Source of the DNA: Pseudomonadota bacterium
GTDB taxonomy: Bacteria > Pseudomonadota > Gammaproteobacteria > Steroidobacterales > GCA-2729495
DNA length: 37,389 nucleotides
Direction of reading: 5' to 3'
NCBI GenBank assembly: GCA_963204745.1
Contig: CAUJHF010000055.1
Coordinates: 1 to 37,389, forward strand
Below, one piece after another: positions 1 through 7,441 of the stretch. The position numbers and the translations under genes were made by a program. A model generated the notes under the pieces. That model did no database searches and was not told the DNA's origin. It worked only from the letters and a program-made list of their open reading frames with translations. How positions within the stretch are numbered: position 1 is the first letter of the stretch; each line of letters begins with the position of its first letter.

Positions 1-34
1 GCCGATCAAGGCAACAATCTATCCGGAAATCGAC

Positions 35-1879
35 GTGACAACGTCTCCTCCCGCCAGCGGCAAAATGCCGCCAACCGATACCAAAAATCCCGATTACTTC
101 CACAGAGTCGTGGACTGCCAGTGGGCATGCCCTGCGCATACCGATGTGCCGGGCTATATCCGGCTGATCGCACAGGGAAAGTACACGGAGGCCTACATGC
201 TGAACCGGGAATCGAATGTATTCCCGGGGATTCTCGGCCGTGTCTGTGATCGTCCCTGTGAGCCGGCCTGCCGCCGCGGCAGGGTTGAAGAAAAACCGGT
301 AGCGATCTGCCGCCTCAAGCGCGTTGCAGCAGACCTCGCCGACGACTATTCCGCTTACCTGCCCACGGCGCCGGCGCAGAAGAATGGCAAGCGCGTGGCC
401 TGTATCGGTGCCGGTCCGGCTTCGCTGACAGTCGCCAATGACCTGTTGCCGCTCGGCTATGAAGTCGTGATTTTCGAGAGCCTGGAGGTGCCGGGCGGAC
501 TGATGCGCTCGAACATCCCGTCCTTCCGCCTGCCTGCCGATGTGCTGGATCGAGAGATCGGCGATATCGTCGGAATGGGCGCGGATCTCAGGCTCGGCCA
601 GCGTATCGAGAGCATGCGCAAGCTGCTGGGCGATGGTTTTGACGCGATTTTCGTCGGCACCGGCGCACCCCATGGCAAGGAACTGAAGCTGCCTGGTCGT
701 GACGACGATCCGGCCCATGTGCACATCGGCATCGCGTGGCTTGAGTCGGTGGCTTTCGAGCACATCAAGACCATCGGCGAGAAGGTGCTGATCATCGGCG
801 TTGGCAATACGGCGATGGACTGCTGTCGTACCTCGATGCGGCTCGGTGCGAAGGACGTCAAGGTCATCGCCCGCAAACCGCGCCAGTTTTTCAAGGCATC
901 GCCCTGGGAACTCGAGGACGCCGAGGAAGAGCACGTCGAAATCATCGTCAACCGCTCACCGAGGGCTTTTGTCAGCGAGAACGGCAGGCTAAAGGGCATG
1001 TTGTTCGACATCATGGAATATGAGCTGGATGCCAGGGGGCGTATCACCGCAGAGAAGGTCACCGGCGAAGAGTTCATGCCGGCGGACGACGTGGTGCTGG
1101 CCATCGGCCAGGAGAATGCCTTCCCCTGGATCGAGCGCGATCTGGGCATCGAATTCGACAAGTGGAGCGTCCCGGTCGTCGATAAAGTGACCTTCCATTC
1201 CACGCGTCCCGGCGTCTTCTTCGGTGGCGATGCAGCCTTCGGTCCGAAGAACATCATCTGGGCGGTCGAACAGGGTCACCAGGCGGCCATTTCGGTCCAC
1301 AAGTACTGCCAGGGTGAGGACCTGTCCGAGCGTCTTGCCGATGGCATGACCCTGCAGAGCTCAAAGATGGGCATGCACGAATGGGCCTACAGCAACAATT
1401 ACAACAGCGTCGAGCGCCGGCTGGTTCCTCAGGTGGGACTCAAGGAACGGTTCAGGAAGCTGAACATCGAGGTCGAGCTGGGCTACACGCCTGAGCAGTT
1501 CACCGCGGAGGTCGAGCGCTGCCTGAATTGCGACATACAGACGGTATTCACTGAAAAGCTCTGTATCGAATGTGATGCCTGCGTGGATATCTGTCCGACC
1601 GATTGTCTGACCATGACGGCTCCGGGTACCGAGGCGGATCTGCGCTCAAGATTGACGGCACCCGCGACAAACACCGACGAACCGCTGTATGTATCCGGCC
1701 CGTTGCCGCAGACCCGACGCGTGATGGTCAAGGATGAGGATCTCTGTGTGCATTGCGGTCTCTGTGCCGAGCGTTGTCCGACCGCAGCCTGGGATATGCA
1801 GGAGTTTCGTCTGCTGCGGCCTCACGCAATCGATGCAGGCACGCCACCAGGGCGCAGCGACCGAAAATTCGGCACCTGA
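35..1879 (+). CDS. FAD/NAD(P)-binding iron-sulfur oxidoreductase subunit (GltD-like), partner of 2-oxoacid oxidoreductase
   Basis: The protein resembles the glutamate synthase small subunit with an added ferredoxin-like tail. The N-terminal cysteine motifs (DCQWACPAHTD, then GRVCDRPCEPAC) are the GltD-type [4Fe-4S] ligands. A first dinucleotide fold (ACIGAGPAS, about residue 125) should bind FAD and a second (IIGVGNTAMD, about 252) NAD(P)H. The C-terminus has two CxxCxxCxxxCP motifs (CIECDACVDICP and CVHCGLCAERCP), so two more [4Fe-4S] clusters. It lies 72 bp before the alpha and beta subunits, so it probably passes electrons between the 2-oxoacid oxidoreductase and NAD(P). The known parallel is the KorABC 2-oxoglutarate:NADP oxidoreductase of Azoarcus/Thauera. 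The GTG at 35 is a tentative start: the frame stays open to the window edge, and an ATG at 65 is an alternative. The gene may therefore begin outside the window. Confidence 0.85.
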   Translation: MTTSPPASGKMPPTDTKNPDYFHRVVDCQWACPAHTDVPGYIRLIAQGKYTEAYMLNRESNVFPGILGRVCDRPCEPACRRGRVEEKPVAICRLKRVAADLADDYSAYLPTAPAQKNGKRVACIGAGPASLTVANDLLPLGYEVVIFESLEVPGGLMRSNIPSFRLPADVLDREIGDIVGMGADLRLGQRIESMRKLLGDGFDAIFVGTGAPHGKELKLPGRDDDPAHVHIGIAWLESVAFEHIKTIGEKVLIIGVGNTAMDCCRTSMRLGAKDVKVIARKPRQFFKASPWELEDAEEEHVEIIVNRSPRAFVSENGRLKGMLFDIMEYELDARGRITAEKVTGEEFMPADDVVLAIGQENAFPWIERDLGIEFDKWSVPVVDKVTFHSTRPGVFFGGDAAFGPKNIIWAVEQGHQAAISVHKYCQGEDLSERLADGMTLQSSKMGMHEWAYSNNYNSVERRLVPQVGLKERFRKLNIEVELGYTPEQFTAEVERCLNCDIQTVFTEKLCIECDACVDICPTDCLTMTAPGTEADLRSRLTAPATNTDEPLYVSGPLPQTRRVMVKDEDLCVHCGLCAERCPTAAWDMQEFRLLRPHAIDAGTPPGRSDRKFGT

Positions 1880-1951
1880 GGCACGCTATAACCACCCTTT
1901 CTTCAACCGCTGTCCGAGACAGCGACGCCCAGCACGCGAAGGTCAGGCTAC

Positions 1952-3772
1952 ATGAGCAGCTCCGCAACAGGTCCTAAAGACAACGACTTTACGGTCAGGA
2001 TTGCCAACGTGAACGGTACCGGTTCCGCCAGTGCCAACGCGATGCTGATGAAGGCCCTGTTTCGCATGGGTATTCCGGTCTGCGGCAAGAACTATTTTCC
2101 GTCGAACATCCAGGGACTGCCGACCTGGTATGAGATCCGTGCAAGTGGCCATGGGCACCTGGCCCGCTCCGGGCGTGTCGATGTGATGGTGGCGATGAAT
2201 GCCGAGACCTATGCGCGTGACCATGCGTGCCTCGCGGCCGACGGCTACCTGATCTACGACTCGACCTGGCCGCGCAGCCAGCTGTTCAATCGCACGGATA
2301 TCCATGTGCTGGGCGTGCCGCTGTCCCGGATCTGCAATGAGAACTTCGCCCAGGCACGTTCACGGATCCTGATGAAGAACATCATGTACGTGGGTGTGTT
2401 GGCGGCGCTGCTCGACATGGACATGCAGATCATCAAGGACCTGCTCAACGAGCAGTTCAAGGCCAAGGCCAGCCTGCTCGATGCCAACCAGAAGGCGATC
2501 GATCTGGGCTACGCCTATGCGAAGGAGAATTTCAGCTGCCCGTTGCCGTTCCGTGCGGTGCCCATCGACAAGACCCGCGATCACATCATGATCGACGGCA
2601 ACACCACCTCGGCGCTCGGGTGCATGTATGCGGGAGCGACAGTCGGTGCGTGGTATCCGATTACGCCATCGACATCGATCATGGACAACTTCAAGAAGTT
2701 CTGCGAGAAGTACCGCAAGGATCCGGAGACCGGCAAATCGAACTTCTGCATTATCCAGGCAGAAGATGAACTGGCTGCGATGGGTATGGTGCTGGGTGCC
2801 GGCTGGAACGGTGCGCGTTCCTTCACACCGACCAGTGGCCCCGGTATCTCGCTGATGAGCGAGTTTCTGGGCTATGGATATTTCACGGAGATCCCGGCCG
2901 TGCTCTTCGATGTGCAGCGCTGCGGCCCCTCTACCGGCATGCCGACACGCACCCAGCAGGCTGACCTGATGTCCTGCGCCTATGCATCGCACGGCGATAC
3001 GCGGCATGTGCTGCTTTTTCCTGCCAATCCGGAAGAGGCCTTCTACCATGCCGTGCAGGCCTTTGATCTCGCCGAGCGGCTGCAGACGCCGGTGATCGTG
3101 CTTATCGATCTCGATATCGGCATGAACGACTGGATGTGTCGCGACCTGCAGTGGGATGACGCGTATCAGCCGGATCGGGGCAAGGTGCTGACTGCCGAAC
3201 AGATTGCCGCGCTTCCCAAGTTCAATCGGTATATGGATGCGGACGGTGACGGCATCGCAGCGCGTACCTTGCCCGGTACCCATCCGAAGGGCGCGTATTT
3301 CACTCGCGGTTCCGGTCACAACATGTATGGCGCCTATACGGAAGATGCTGGCGAATACAAGGCCGTCGTCGACCGGCTGCTGGTGAAGTTCGAGACCGCA
3401 AAGAAACTGGTGCCGCAGGCCGAGATTCACGCGTCTGAAAAAACGCGGCTCGGCTTCATCACCATTGGCTCCAGCGACAATGCAGTGAAGGAAGCGCGCG
3501 CCGTGCTGGCTGAGGCCGGTGTCAGTATCAACTATCTGCGCGTAAAGGGTTTCCCGTTCGGCAAGGAAGTGCAGGATTACATCGACAGCCACGAGCGCAT
3601 TTACGTTGTGGAACAGAATCGCGATGCCCAGCTGCGCAGCATGCTGCTGCTGGAAACGCGCGTGGATCCCAACAAGCTGGTGCCCGTACTTCACTATGAC
3701 GGGTTGCCGATTCTGGCGGCTACAGTCATCGACGGCATCAACCAGGATCTTGCCCGGGGAAAAGCAGCATGA
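1952..3772 (+). CDS. korA: 2-oxoacid:acceptor oxidoreductase, fused gamma-alpha subunit
   Basis: This subunit binds the pyrimidine half of thiamine diphosphate and shapes the 2-oxoacid site for oxidative decarboxylation to acyl-CoA. Residues 1 to about 190 form the gamma-type domain (NGTGSASAN near the start). The alpha domain follows, with the conserved YPITPSTS motif near residue 233 and RCGPSTGMPTRTQQ near 322, close to the RGGPSTG pattern of KorA proteins. A C-terminal transketolase-like domain follows. The length of 606 aa fits the fused gamma-alpha class. Its stop codon overlaps the beta-subunit start (ATGA), which implies translational coupling. 2-Oxoglutarate is the likelier substrate because of the GltD-like partner, but pyruvate or another 2-oxoacid is possible. 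Confidence 0.85.
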   Translation: MSSSATGPKDNDFTVRIANVNGTGSASANAMLMKALFRMGIPVCGKNYFPSNIQGLPTWYEIRASGHGHLARSGRVDVMVAMNAETYARDHACLAADGYLIYDSTWPRSQLFNRTDIHVLGVPLSRICNENFAQARSRILMKNIMYVGVLAALLDMDMQIIKDLLNEQFKAKASLLDANQKAIDLGYAYAKENFSCPLPFRAVPIDKTRDHIMIDGNTTSALGCMYAGATVGAWYPITPSTSIMDNFKKFCEKYRKDPETGKSNFCIIQAEDELAAMGMVLGAGWNGARSFTPTSGPGISLMSEFLGYGYFTEIPAVLFDVQRCGPSTGMPTRTQQADLMSCAYASHGDTRHVLLFPANPEEAFYHAVQAFDLAERLQTPVIVLIDLDIGMNDWMCRDLQWDDAYQPDRGKVLTAEQIAALPKFNRYMDADGDGIAARTLPGTHPKGAYFTRGSGHNMYGAYTEDAGEYKAVVDRLLVKFETAKKLVPQAEIHASEKTRLGFITIGSSDNAVKEARAVLAEAGVSINYLRVKGFPFGKEVQDYIDSHERIYVVEQNRDAQLRSMLLLETRVDPNKLVPVLHYDGLPILAATVIDGINQDLARGKAA

Positions 3773-4824
3773 GCTACATCGGCAAACCCAAGGTTGCCCA
3801 TCCGGGCCTGCCGCGCAACGAGCTGAACCTGACCGTCCGCGACTATGAGGGCGGCATGTCCACGCTTTGCGCCGGTTGTGGTCACGATTCAATCACCGGT
3901 GCGATCACACAGGCAATTTTCGAGCTGTCGATCCCGCCACACCGGCTGGCGAAGCTTTCCGGTATCGGCTGTTCCTCGAAGACGCCGGCCTATTTCGCCA
4001 GCGCCTCGCACGGCTTCAATACGGTTCACGGCCGTATGCCTTCCGTAGTCAGCGGTGCCAATGCGGCCAACAAGGACTTGCACTACATCGGTGTGTCGGG
4101 CGATGGCGACTCTTTGTCGATCGGCCTCGGCCAGTTCATGCACGCCGTGCGCCGCAACCTCAACATGCTCTACATCATCGAGAACAATGGTGTGTACGGG
4201 CTGACCAAGGGCCAGTTCTCCGCATCCGCCGATATCGGTTCGACAGCGAAAAAGGGCGAGGCAAACCAGCAGCCGCCGATCGATCCTGTCCTGACCCTGC
4301 TCTCGATGGGCGCCACCTTCATCGCACGCAGCTTTTCAGGTGACCGTGAGCAGCTTGTGACGCTGATCAAGGCGGGCCTCAAACACCGCGGGCTGGCGAT
4401 GATCGACGTGATCTCGCCCTGTGTGACTTTCAACAATCACGAAGGCTCGACCAAGAGTTACGAGTTCACGCGTGAGCACGCGCATGCTGCGAACTACCCG
4501 GACTTTGTGCCGCCGGCAAAAGAGATCCGTGCCGAGTATGCGGCCGGCCAGGCCATGCCCGTCCAGATGCACGATGGCAGCCGGATTGTGCTGCGCAAGG
4601 CCGATGGGGCGTATGACCCCACTGATTCGGTCGCGGCGTATCAATACATACACAAGCACCGTGCAGCCGGGGAAATCGTCACCGGACTCATCTATATCGA
4701 TGAGACGAAACCGGATATGCATGAGTTGGCCAATACGCCGCCGGAAGCACTGGCGACCCTGCCCTTTGCCAGGCTCTGCCCGGGCAAGAAGACGCTTGCG
4801 TCCATTCAGAGCCGGTATCGTTAG
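3769..4824 (+). CDS. korB: 2-oxoacid:acceptor oxidoreductase beta subunit
   Basis: This is the thiamine-diphosphate-binding beta subunit. The GDGDS motif followed by ENNGVYGLTKGQFS (about residues 108-145) is the Mg/ThDP site. C34 and C37 (CAGCGH), the cysteine of GIGCSS and the cysteine of ISPCVTFN match the four ligands of the proximal [4Fe-4S] cluster in beta subunits of this family. The length of 351 aa is typical. The start overlaps the alpha stop by four bases. The three subunits form one operon, and the complex should be cytoplasmic. Confidence 0.88.
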   Translation: MSYIGKPKVAHPGLPRNELNLTVRDYEGGMSTLCAGCGHDSITGAITQAIFELSIPPHRLAKLSGIGCSSKTPAYFASASHGFNTVHGRMPSVVSGANAANKDLHYIGVSGDGDSLSIGLGQFMHAVRRNLNMLYIIENNGVYGLTKGQFSASADIGSTAKKGEANQQPPIDPVLTLLSMGATFIARSFSGDREQLVTLIKAGLKHRGLAMIDVISPCVTFNNHEGSTKSYEFTREHAHAANYPDFVPPAKEIRAEYAAGQAMPVQMHDGSRIVLRKADGAYDPTDSVAAYQYIHKHRAAGEIVTGLIYIDETKPDMHELANTPPEALATLPFARLCPGKKTLASIQSRYR

Positions 4825-4874
4825 GCTGTGTCGCCAGCGCCCATGCCGAGGCGCATGCTGAAGGTGTTTGCCGC

Positions 4875-5174
4875 GTGATCCGCAAGATCACCGATATCAG
4901 CTACCGGCTGGGCCGACAGATCGTCATCGCGGTCATTGGCAGTACGCTTCTGCTCGTTGGCATCATCATGCTGGTTACGCCCGGTCCGGGTGTTGCCGCC
5001 ATGCTGGCCGGGCTGGCAATCCTTGCCATTGAATTTGCCTGGGCGCGGATCTGGCTGAAGAAGCTTCGTGACAGTGTCGGGCCGGTCGGCAAGGCTGCGG
5101 CGCGGTCGTGGACGTCCTGGCGGCAACGCATTTTCGACCCGCGCATCAGCGGTGGGGATAGGGAAAAAAAATAA
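4875..5174 (+). CDS. PGPGW-family small transmembrane protein
   Basis: A 99-aa protein with the family signature TPGPGVAAMLAGLAILA between two hydrophobic segments (about 16-38 and 43-60), followed by a basic amphipathic tail. This matches the PGPGW (TIGR02611-like) putative membrane family, whose function is unknown. The GTG start at 4875 is the best in-frame choice; no clear Shine-Dalgarno sequence is visible. It follows korB by 50 bp and may be cotranscribed. Its last codons (REKK plus stop) lie in the A-run that, on the other strand, is the U-tract of the small-RNA terminator, so the two units meet tail to tail and overlap by a few bases. Confidence 0.75.
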   Translation: MIRKITDISYRLGRQIVIAVIGSTLLLVGIIMLVTPGPGVAAMLAGLAILAIEFAWARIWLKKLRDSVGPVGKAAARSWTSWRQRIFDPRISGGDREKK

Positions 5175-5217
5175 AGGGCCCGCGTGGACTCGGCTGATGC
5201 CGTAGCCAGGGGCCCTT
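5164..5217 (-). terminator. Rho-independent terminator of the small RNA
   Basis: On the minus strand AAGGGCCC (5217-5210) pairs with GGGCCCTT (5181-5174). The 28-nt loop contains a nested CGGC/GCCG hairpin. The stem is followed by TTTATTTTTTTT down to 5164. The plus strand has no T-run after the stem, so termination is directional and belongs to the minus-strand RNA. Confidence 0.85.
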
Positions 5218-5332
5218 AAAGGCAGGGCTCCGAGGGGGAGTCGGAGTCCCGTCGTACCAAGGCTCGAGTAGTTTGCAAACAGCGCCGCCAGGGGAAGACG
5301 GGGTCGCGACGCCGAGACTAAAGCACTTGATG
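5164..5332 (-). ncRNA. Predicted sigma54-dependent small RNA, about 168 nt, with C-rich loops
   Basis: No gene product is apparent between the PGPGW gene and the sigma54 activator, but the minus strand has all parts of a short RNA unit: a GG-N10-GC promoter at 5343-5358, a predicted start near 5331-5332, and an intrinsic terminator ending at 5164. Stem-loop 1 pairs 5312-5306 (GCGUCGC) with 5288-5282 (GCGGCGC) and exposes a 17-nt loop with two CCCC runs. Stem-loop 2 pairs 5250-5241 with 5233-5225 (nine pairs, one bulged A) and exposes CUCCCCC. The C-rich loops and terminal U-run suggest an Hfq-type RNA that pairs with purine-rich ribosome-binding sites. The promoter, structures and terminator are read directly; function and Hfq binding are inferred. 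I do not recognise the RNA as a named family. Confidence 0.75.
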
Positions 5333-5342
5333 TATATTCCTT

Positions 5343-5358
5343 AGCAGGATTCGTGCCA
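5343..5358 (-). promoter_or_regulatory. Sigma54 (-24/-12) promoter of the small RNA
   Basis: On the minus strand the sequence is TGGCACGAATCCTGCT, against the consensus TGGCAC-N5-TTGCW. The invariant GG and GC are spaced by exactly 10 bases, and only the first T of TTGC differs (C). This sets the RNA start near 5331-5332. The adjacent gene encodes a sigma54 activator with an intact GAFTGA loop, which strengthens the call. Confidence 0.82.
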
Positions 5359-5403
5359 AGTTCCGTACCAATGAAATCAGTAGCTTAGTCGTGCCATGTT
5401 TCC

Positions 5404-5430
5404 CGATATTTCGTGAATTACGGAATATCG
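5404..5430. promoter_or_regulatory. 27-bp near-palindrome, probable activator (UAS) site
   Basis: CGATATT (5404-5410) and AATATCG (5424-5430) are perfect inverted arms. Inner CGT (5412-5414) and ACG (5420-5422) are symmetric about 5417. Overall 11 of 13 position pairs are complementary. The centre is about 86 bp upstream of the predicted RNA start and about 50 bp upstream of the activator's ATG. A dimeric Fis-type helix-turn-helix, as at the activator's C-terminus, would suit such a site. A second short palindrome, ACGGAAATCCGT (5443-5454), shares the ACGGAAWATC core. Confidence 0.62.
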
Positions 5431-5455
5431 TTTAAGTCTATCACGGAAATCCGTC

Positions 5456-5461
5456 TATACT
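5456..5461 (+). promoter_or_regulatory. Candidate -10 element of the sigma54-activator gene
   Basis: TATACT ends seven bases before the ATG at 5469. With usual spacing, transcription would begin at or next to the start codon, and no Shine-Dalgarno sequence precedes the ATG. The mRNA may therefore be leaderless. No good -35 is visible. The palindrome at 5404-5430 lies just upstream and could also mediate autoregulation. Confidence 0.4.
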
Positions 5462-5468
5462 GCTGCGC

Positions 5469-7325
5469 ATGGATATCACGCAACGTTACCTGGCCCTGTT
5501 CAGACAGGCGCCGGTCATGGCCACGATTCTGGACGATGATGGCCAGATCCTTGACGTCAGCGATATATGGGCCGCGCGTATGGGCTATTCGCGGGAAGAG
5601 CTGCTTGGGCGTCGGCCCCGCGAACTGGCCAGCGCACCGAGTGCGCGCCGGATCCGTGAACAATACATACCCCTGTTCCGTGAAACCGGGCGCCTGACCG
5701 GGCTGGCCGTTGAGTTCGTGACTCGCGAAGGCTCAACCTTCGAGGTATTCGTTACTACGACTGCAGAGTACGACGATAGCGGCGGGTTCCTGCATACCCT
5801 GTGTGTTTTTGCTGAAGTCTCCGACCGGGCGTTTCTGGAGCGGCGCTACCAGGACCACTACCAGTCTACGCCGGCAATGCTGCACACCATCGACCCGGAT
5901 GGCCATATCACTGAGGTCAGCAATCACTGGCTCGATAAGCTGGGTTACGACCGTGATGAGGTGCTGGGCCGGTCGATCCTCGATTTCATGACCGATGAGT
6001 CCCGCCGGCCGCTGGAAGGGCGCATGCGGGAGATCATCAGCGAAGGTGAACGTCGGAACGTTTCTCGCCAGATGGTGACGAAGAGCGGGGAAGTGATCGA
6101 CGTGCTGATGTCTTCGAAGACCGAGCGCGATGTCCGGGATGCAATCATCCGCACCTTTGTTGCCAGCAAGGACGTCACAGACCGTAATCGTGCCGAGGCC
6201 AACCTCAAGCTGGCCTATCAGGAAATCGCGCACCTCAAGGAAGAGCTTGAGCGGGAGCGTGACTATCTTCGCGAAGAAGTCCGGGTATCGATGAATTTCG
6301 GCCGCTTGGTAGGCGGCAGCCCTGCGCTGGGCGCGATGCTAGCGCGCATTGAGGCGGTTGCCGATACGCCGGCCAATGTGTTGATCATCGGCGAGACCGG
6401 CACCGGCAAGGAACTCGTTGCCCACGCGATCCACGCCCGCAGCGGCCGCGCCGATGGTCCGCTGGTGAAGGTCAACTGCGCATCGATTCCGGACGAACTC
6501 TTCGAGAGCGAGTTCTTTGGCCACGTACGTGGCGCGTTTACCGGCGCCCACCGTGACCGGGTTGGCCGGTTCCAGCTCGCAGACGGCGGCACGATCTTTC
6601 TCGATGAAGTTGGCGAGATCCCGATCGAGCTGCAGGGCAAGCTGCTCCGGGTCATTCAGGAACGCCAGTTCGAGCGCGTGGGCGACGACACGACGCGCAG
6701 CGTCGATGTCCGGATGATTGCGGCGACCAACAAGGATCTGGAAAAAGCGGTTGAAGCCGGCAAGTTTCGCGAAGACCTCTACTATCGTCTCAGCGTATTT
6801 CCCGTACAGGTGCCGCCGCTGCGGCGTCGTGCTGATGACGTCATACAACTTGCTGTGCATTTTCTGGAGCAGGTCTGCCGCGAGTTTGGCCGGTCCGCGC
6901 CCATGCTCACGCAAGGACAGGTTGAAGCGTTGCGTCGTTACGACTGGCCAGGCAATGTCCGCGAACTCAAGAACGTGATAGAGCGTGCGGTGATTCTTTC
7001 CCGGGGCGGGGCGTTGCGGCTGGATCTGTCGCTACCCGAAACGAGCGCCGAATCACCGGCTGGTGCGGCGCCACCCGTGGGCAACCCAGCGGCAAGCAGC
7101 TTGCCGCTCGTGACCGAAGGCGCCAGCGCAGACCAGGCTTCAGCAGCCTTCCTGACGGAGGCGCAGATGAAGGAGCAGCAGCGGGCCAACCTGATCGCCG
7201 CGCTGAATGCCGCCAACTGGAAGATTTCCGGCAAAGGCGGTGCGGCAGACCGTCTGGGCATGCGGCCGACCACCCTTACCGACCGGATACGTGCACTGCG
7301 CATCAAACGTCCGGCGCCCGGCTGA
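5469..7325 (+). CDS. Sigma54-dependent transcriptional activator with two PAS domains
   Basis: A bacterial enhancer-binding protein of 618 aa. Two PAS domains occupy about residues 8-120 and 128-250, followed by a charged coiled coil (about 252-285). The AAA+ domain has Walker A GETGTGKE (from G308), the sigma54-contacting GAFTGA at 355-360 and Walker B FLDE (D379, E380). The C-terminal 50 residues form a Fis-type helix-turn-helix (AADRLGMRPTTLTDRIRALR). There is no receiver domain, so it is probably controlled by a ligand, redox state or partner sensed through PAS rather than by phosphorylation. It is divergent from the sigma54-type small-RNA promoter, its most likely target. The ATG at 5469 directly precedes the first PAS domain; no ribosome-binding site is visible. 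Confidence 0.92.
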   Translation: MDITQRYLALFRQAPVMATILDDDGQILDVSDIWAARMGYSREELLGRRPRELASAPSARRIREQYIPLFRETGRLTGLAVEFVTREGSTFEVFVTTTAEYDDSGGFLHTLCVFAEVSDRAFLERRYQDHYQSTPAMLHTIDPDGHITEVSNHWLDKLGYDRDEVLGRSILDFMTDESRRPLEGRMREIISEGERRNVSRQMVTKSGEVIDVLMSSKTERDVRDAIIRTFVASKDVTDRNRAEANLKLAYQEIAHLKEELERERDYLREEVRVSMNFGRLVGGSPALGAMLARIEAVADTPANVLIIGETGTGKELVAHAIHARSGRADGPLVKVNCASIPDELFESEFFGHVRGAFTGAHRDRVGRFQLADGGTIFLDEVGEIPIELQGKLLRVIQERQFERVGDDTTRSVDVRMIAATNKDLEKAVEAGKFREDLYYRLSVFPVQVPPLRRRADDVIQLAVHFLEQVCREFGRSAPMLTQGQVEALRRYDWPGNVRELKNVIERAVILSRGGALRLDLSLPETSAESPAGAAPPVGNPAASSLPLVTEGASADQASAAFLTEAQMKEQQRANLIAALNAANWKISGKGGAADRLGMRPTTLTDRIRALRIKRPAPG

Positions 7326-7351
7326 TCTTGCAGTGGCCAGTGACGGCATTG

Positions 7352-7380
7352 AATGGCAGCGCTGACGCCAGCGTCCCATT
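7352..7380 (+). repeat. Imperfect hairpin between the activator and dacB
   Basis: AATGG (7352-7356) and CCATT (7376-7380) form outer arms, and CGCT/AGCG (7360-7363, 7370-7373) an inner stem. There is no T-run, so this is at best a weak or Rho-assisted terminator, or a 5'-leader structure of the next gene. Confidence 0.3.
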
Positions 7381-7441
7381 CCGGCACAATCCCCCGAATT
7401 GCGTGGACGGGCCACGCGTGATCCCGGGAGACTACACAGAC

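Noticed and set aside
2360..3892. A 510-codon open frame antisense to korA
   Set aside because: Same reasoning: shadow of a conserved gene, with low-complexity His/Arg-rich translation and no start context.
5353..5368. TGGTACGGAACTTGGC as an overlapping sigma54 promoter
   Set aside because: The GG to GC spacing is 11 and the -12 part is poor; the site at 5343-5358 is canonical.
5382..5396. A second TGGCACGAC element upstream of the small-RNA promoter
   Set aside because: It resembles a -24 box, but the GC that would form the -12 is one base too close (GG-N9-GC), so a working sigma54 promoter is unlikely. It may be a relic or a binding decoy.
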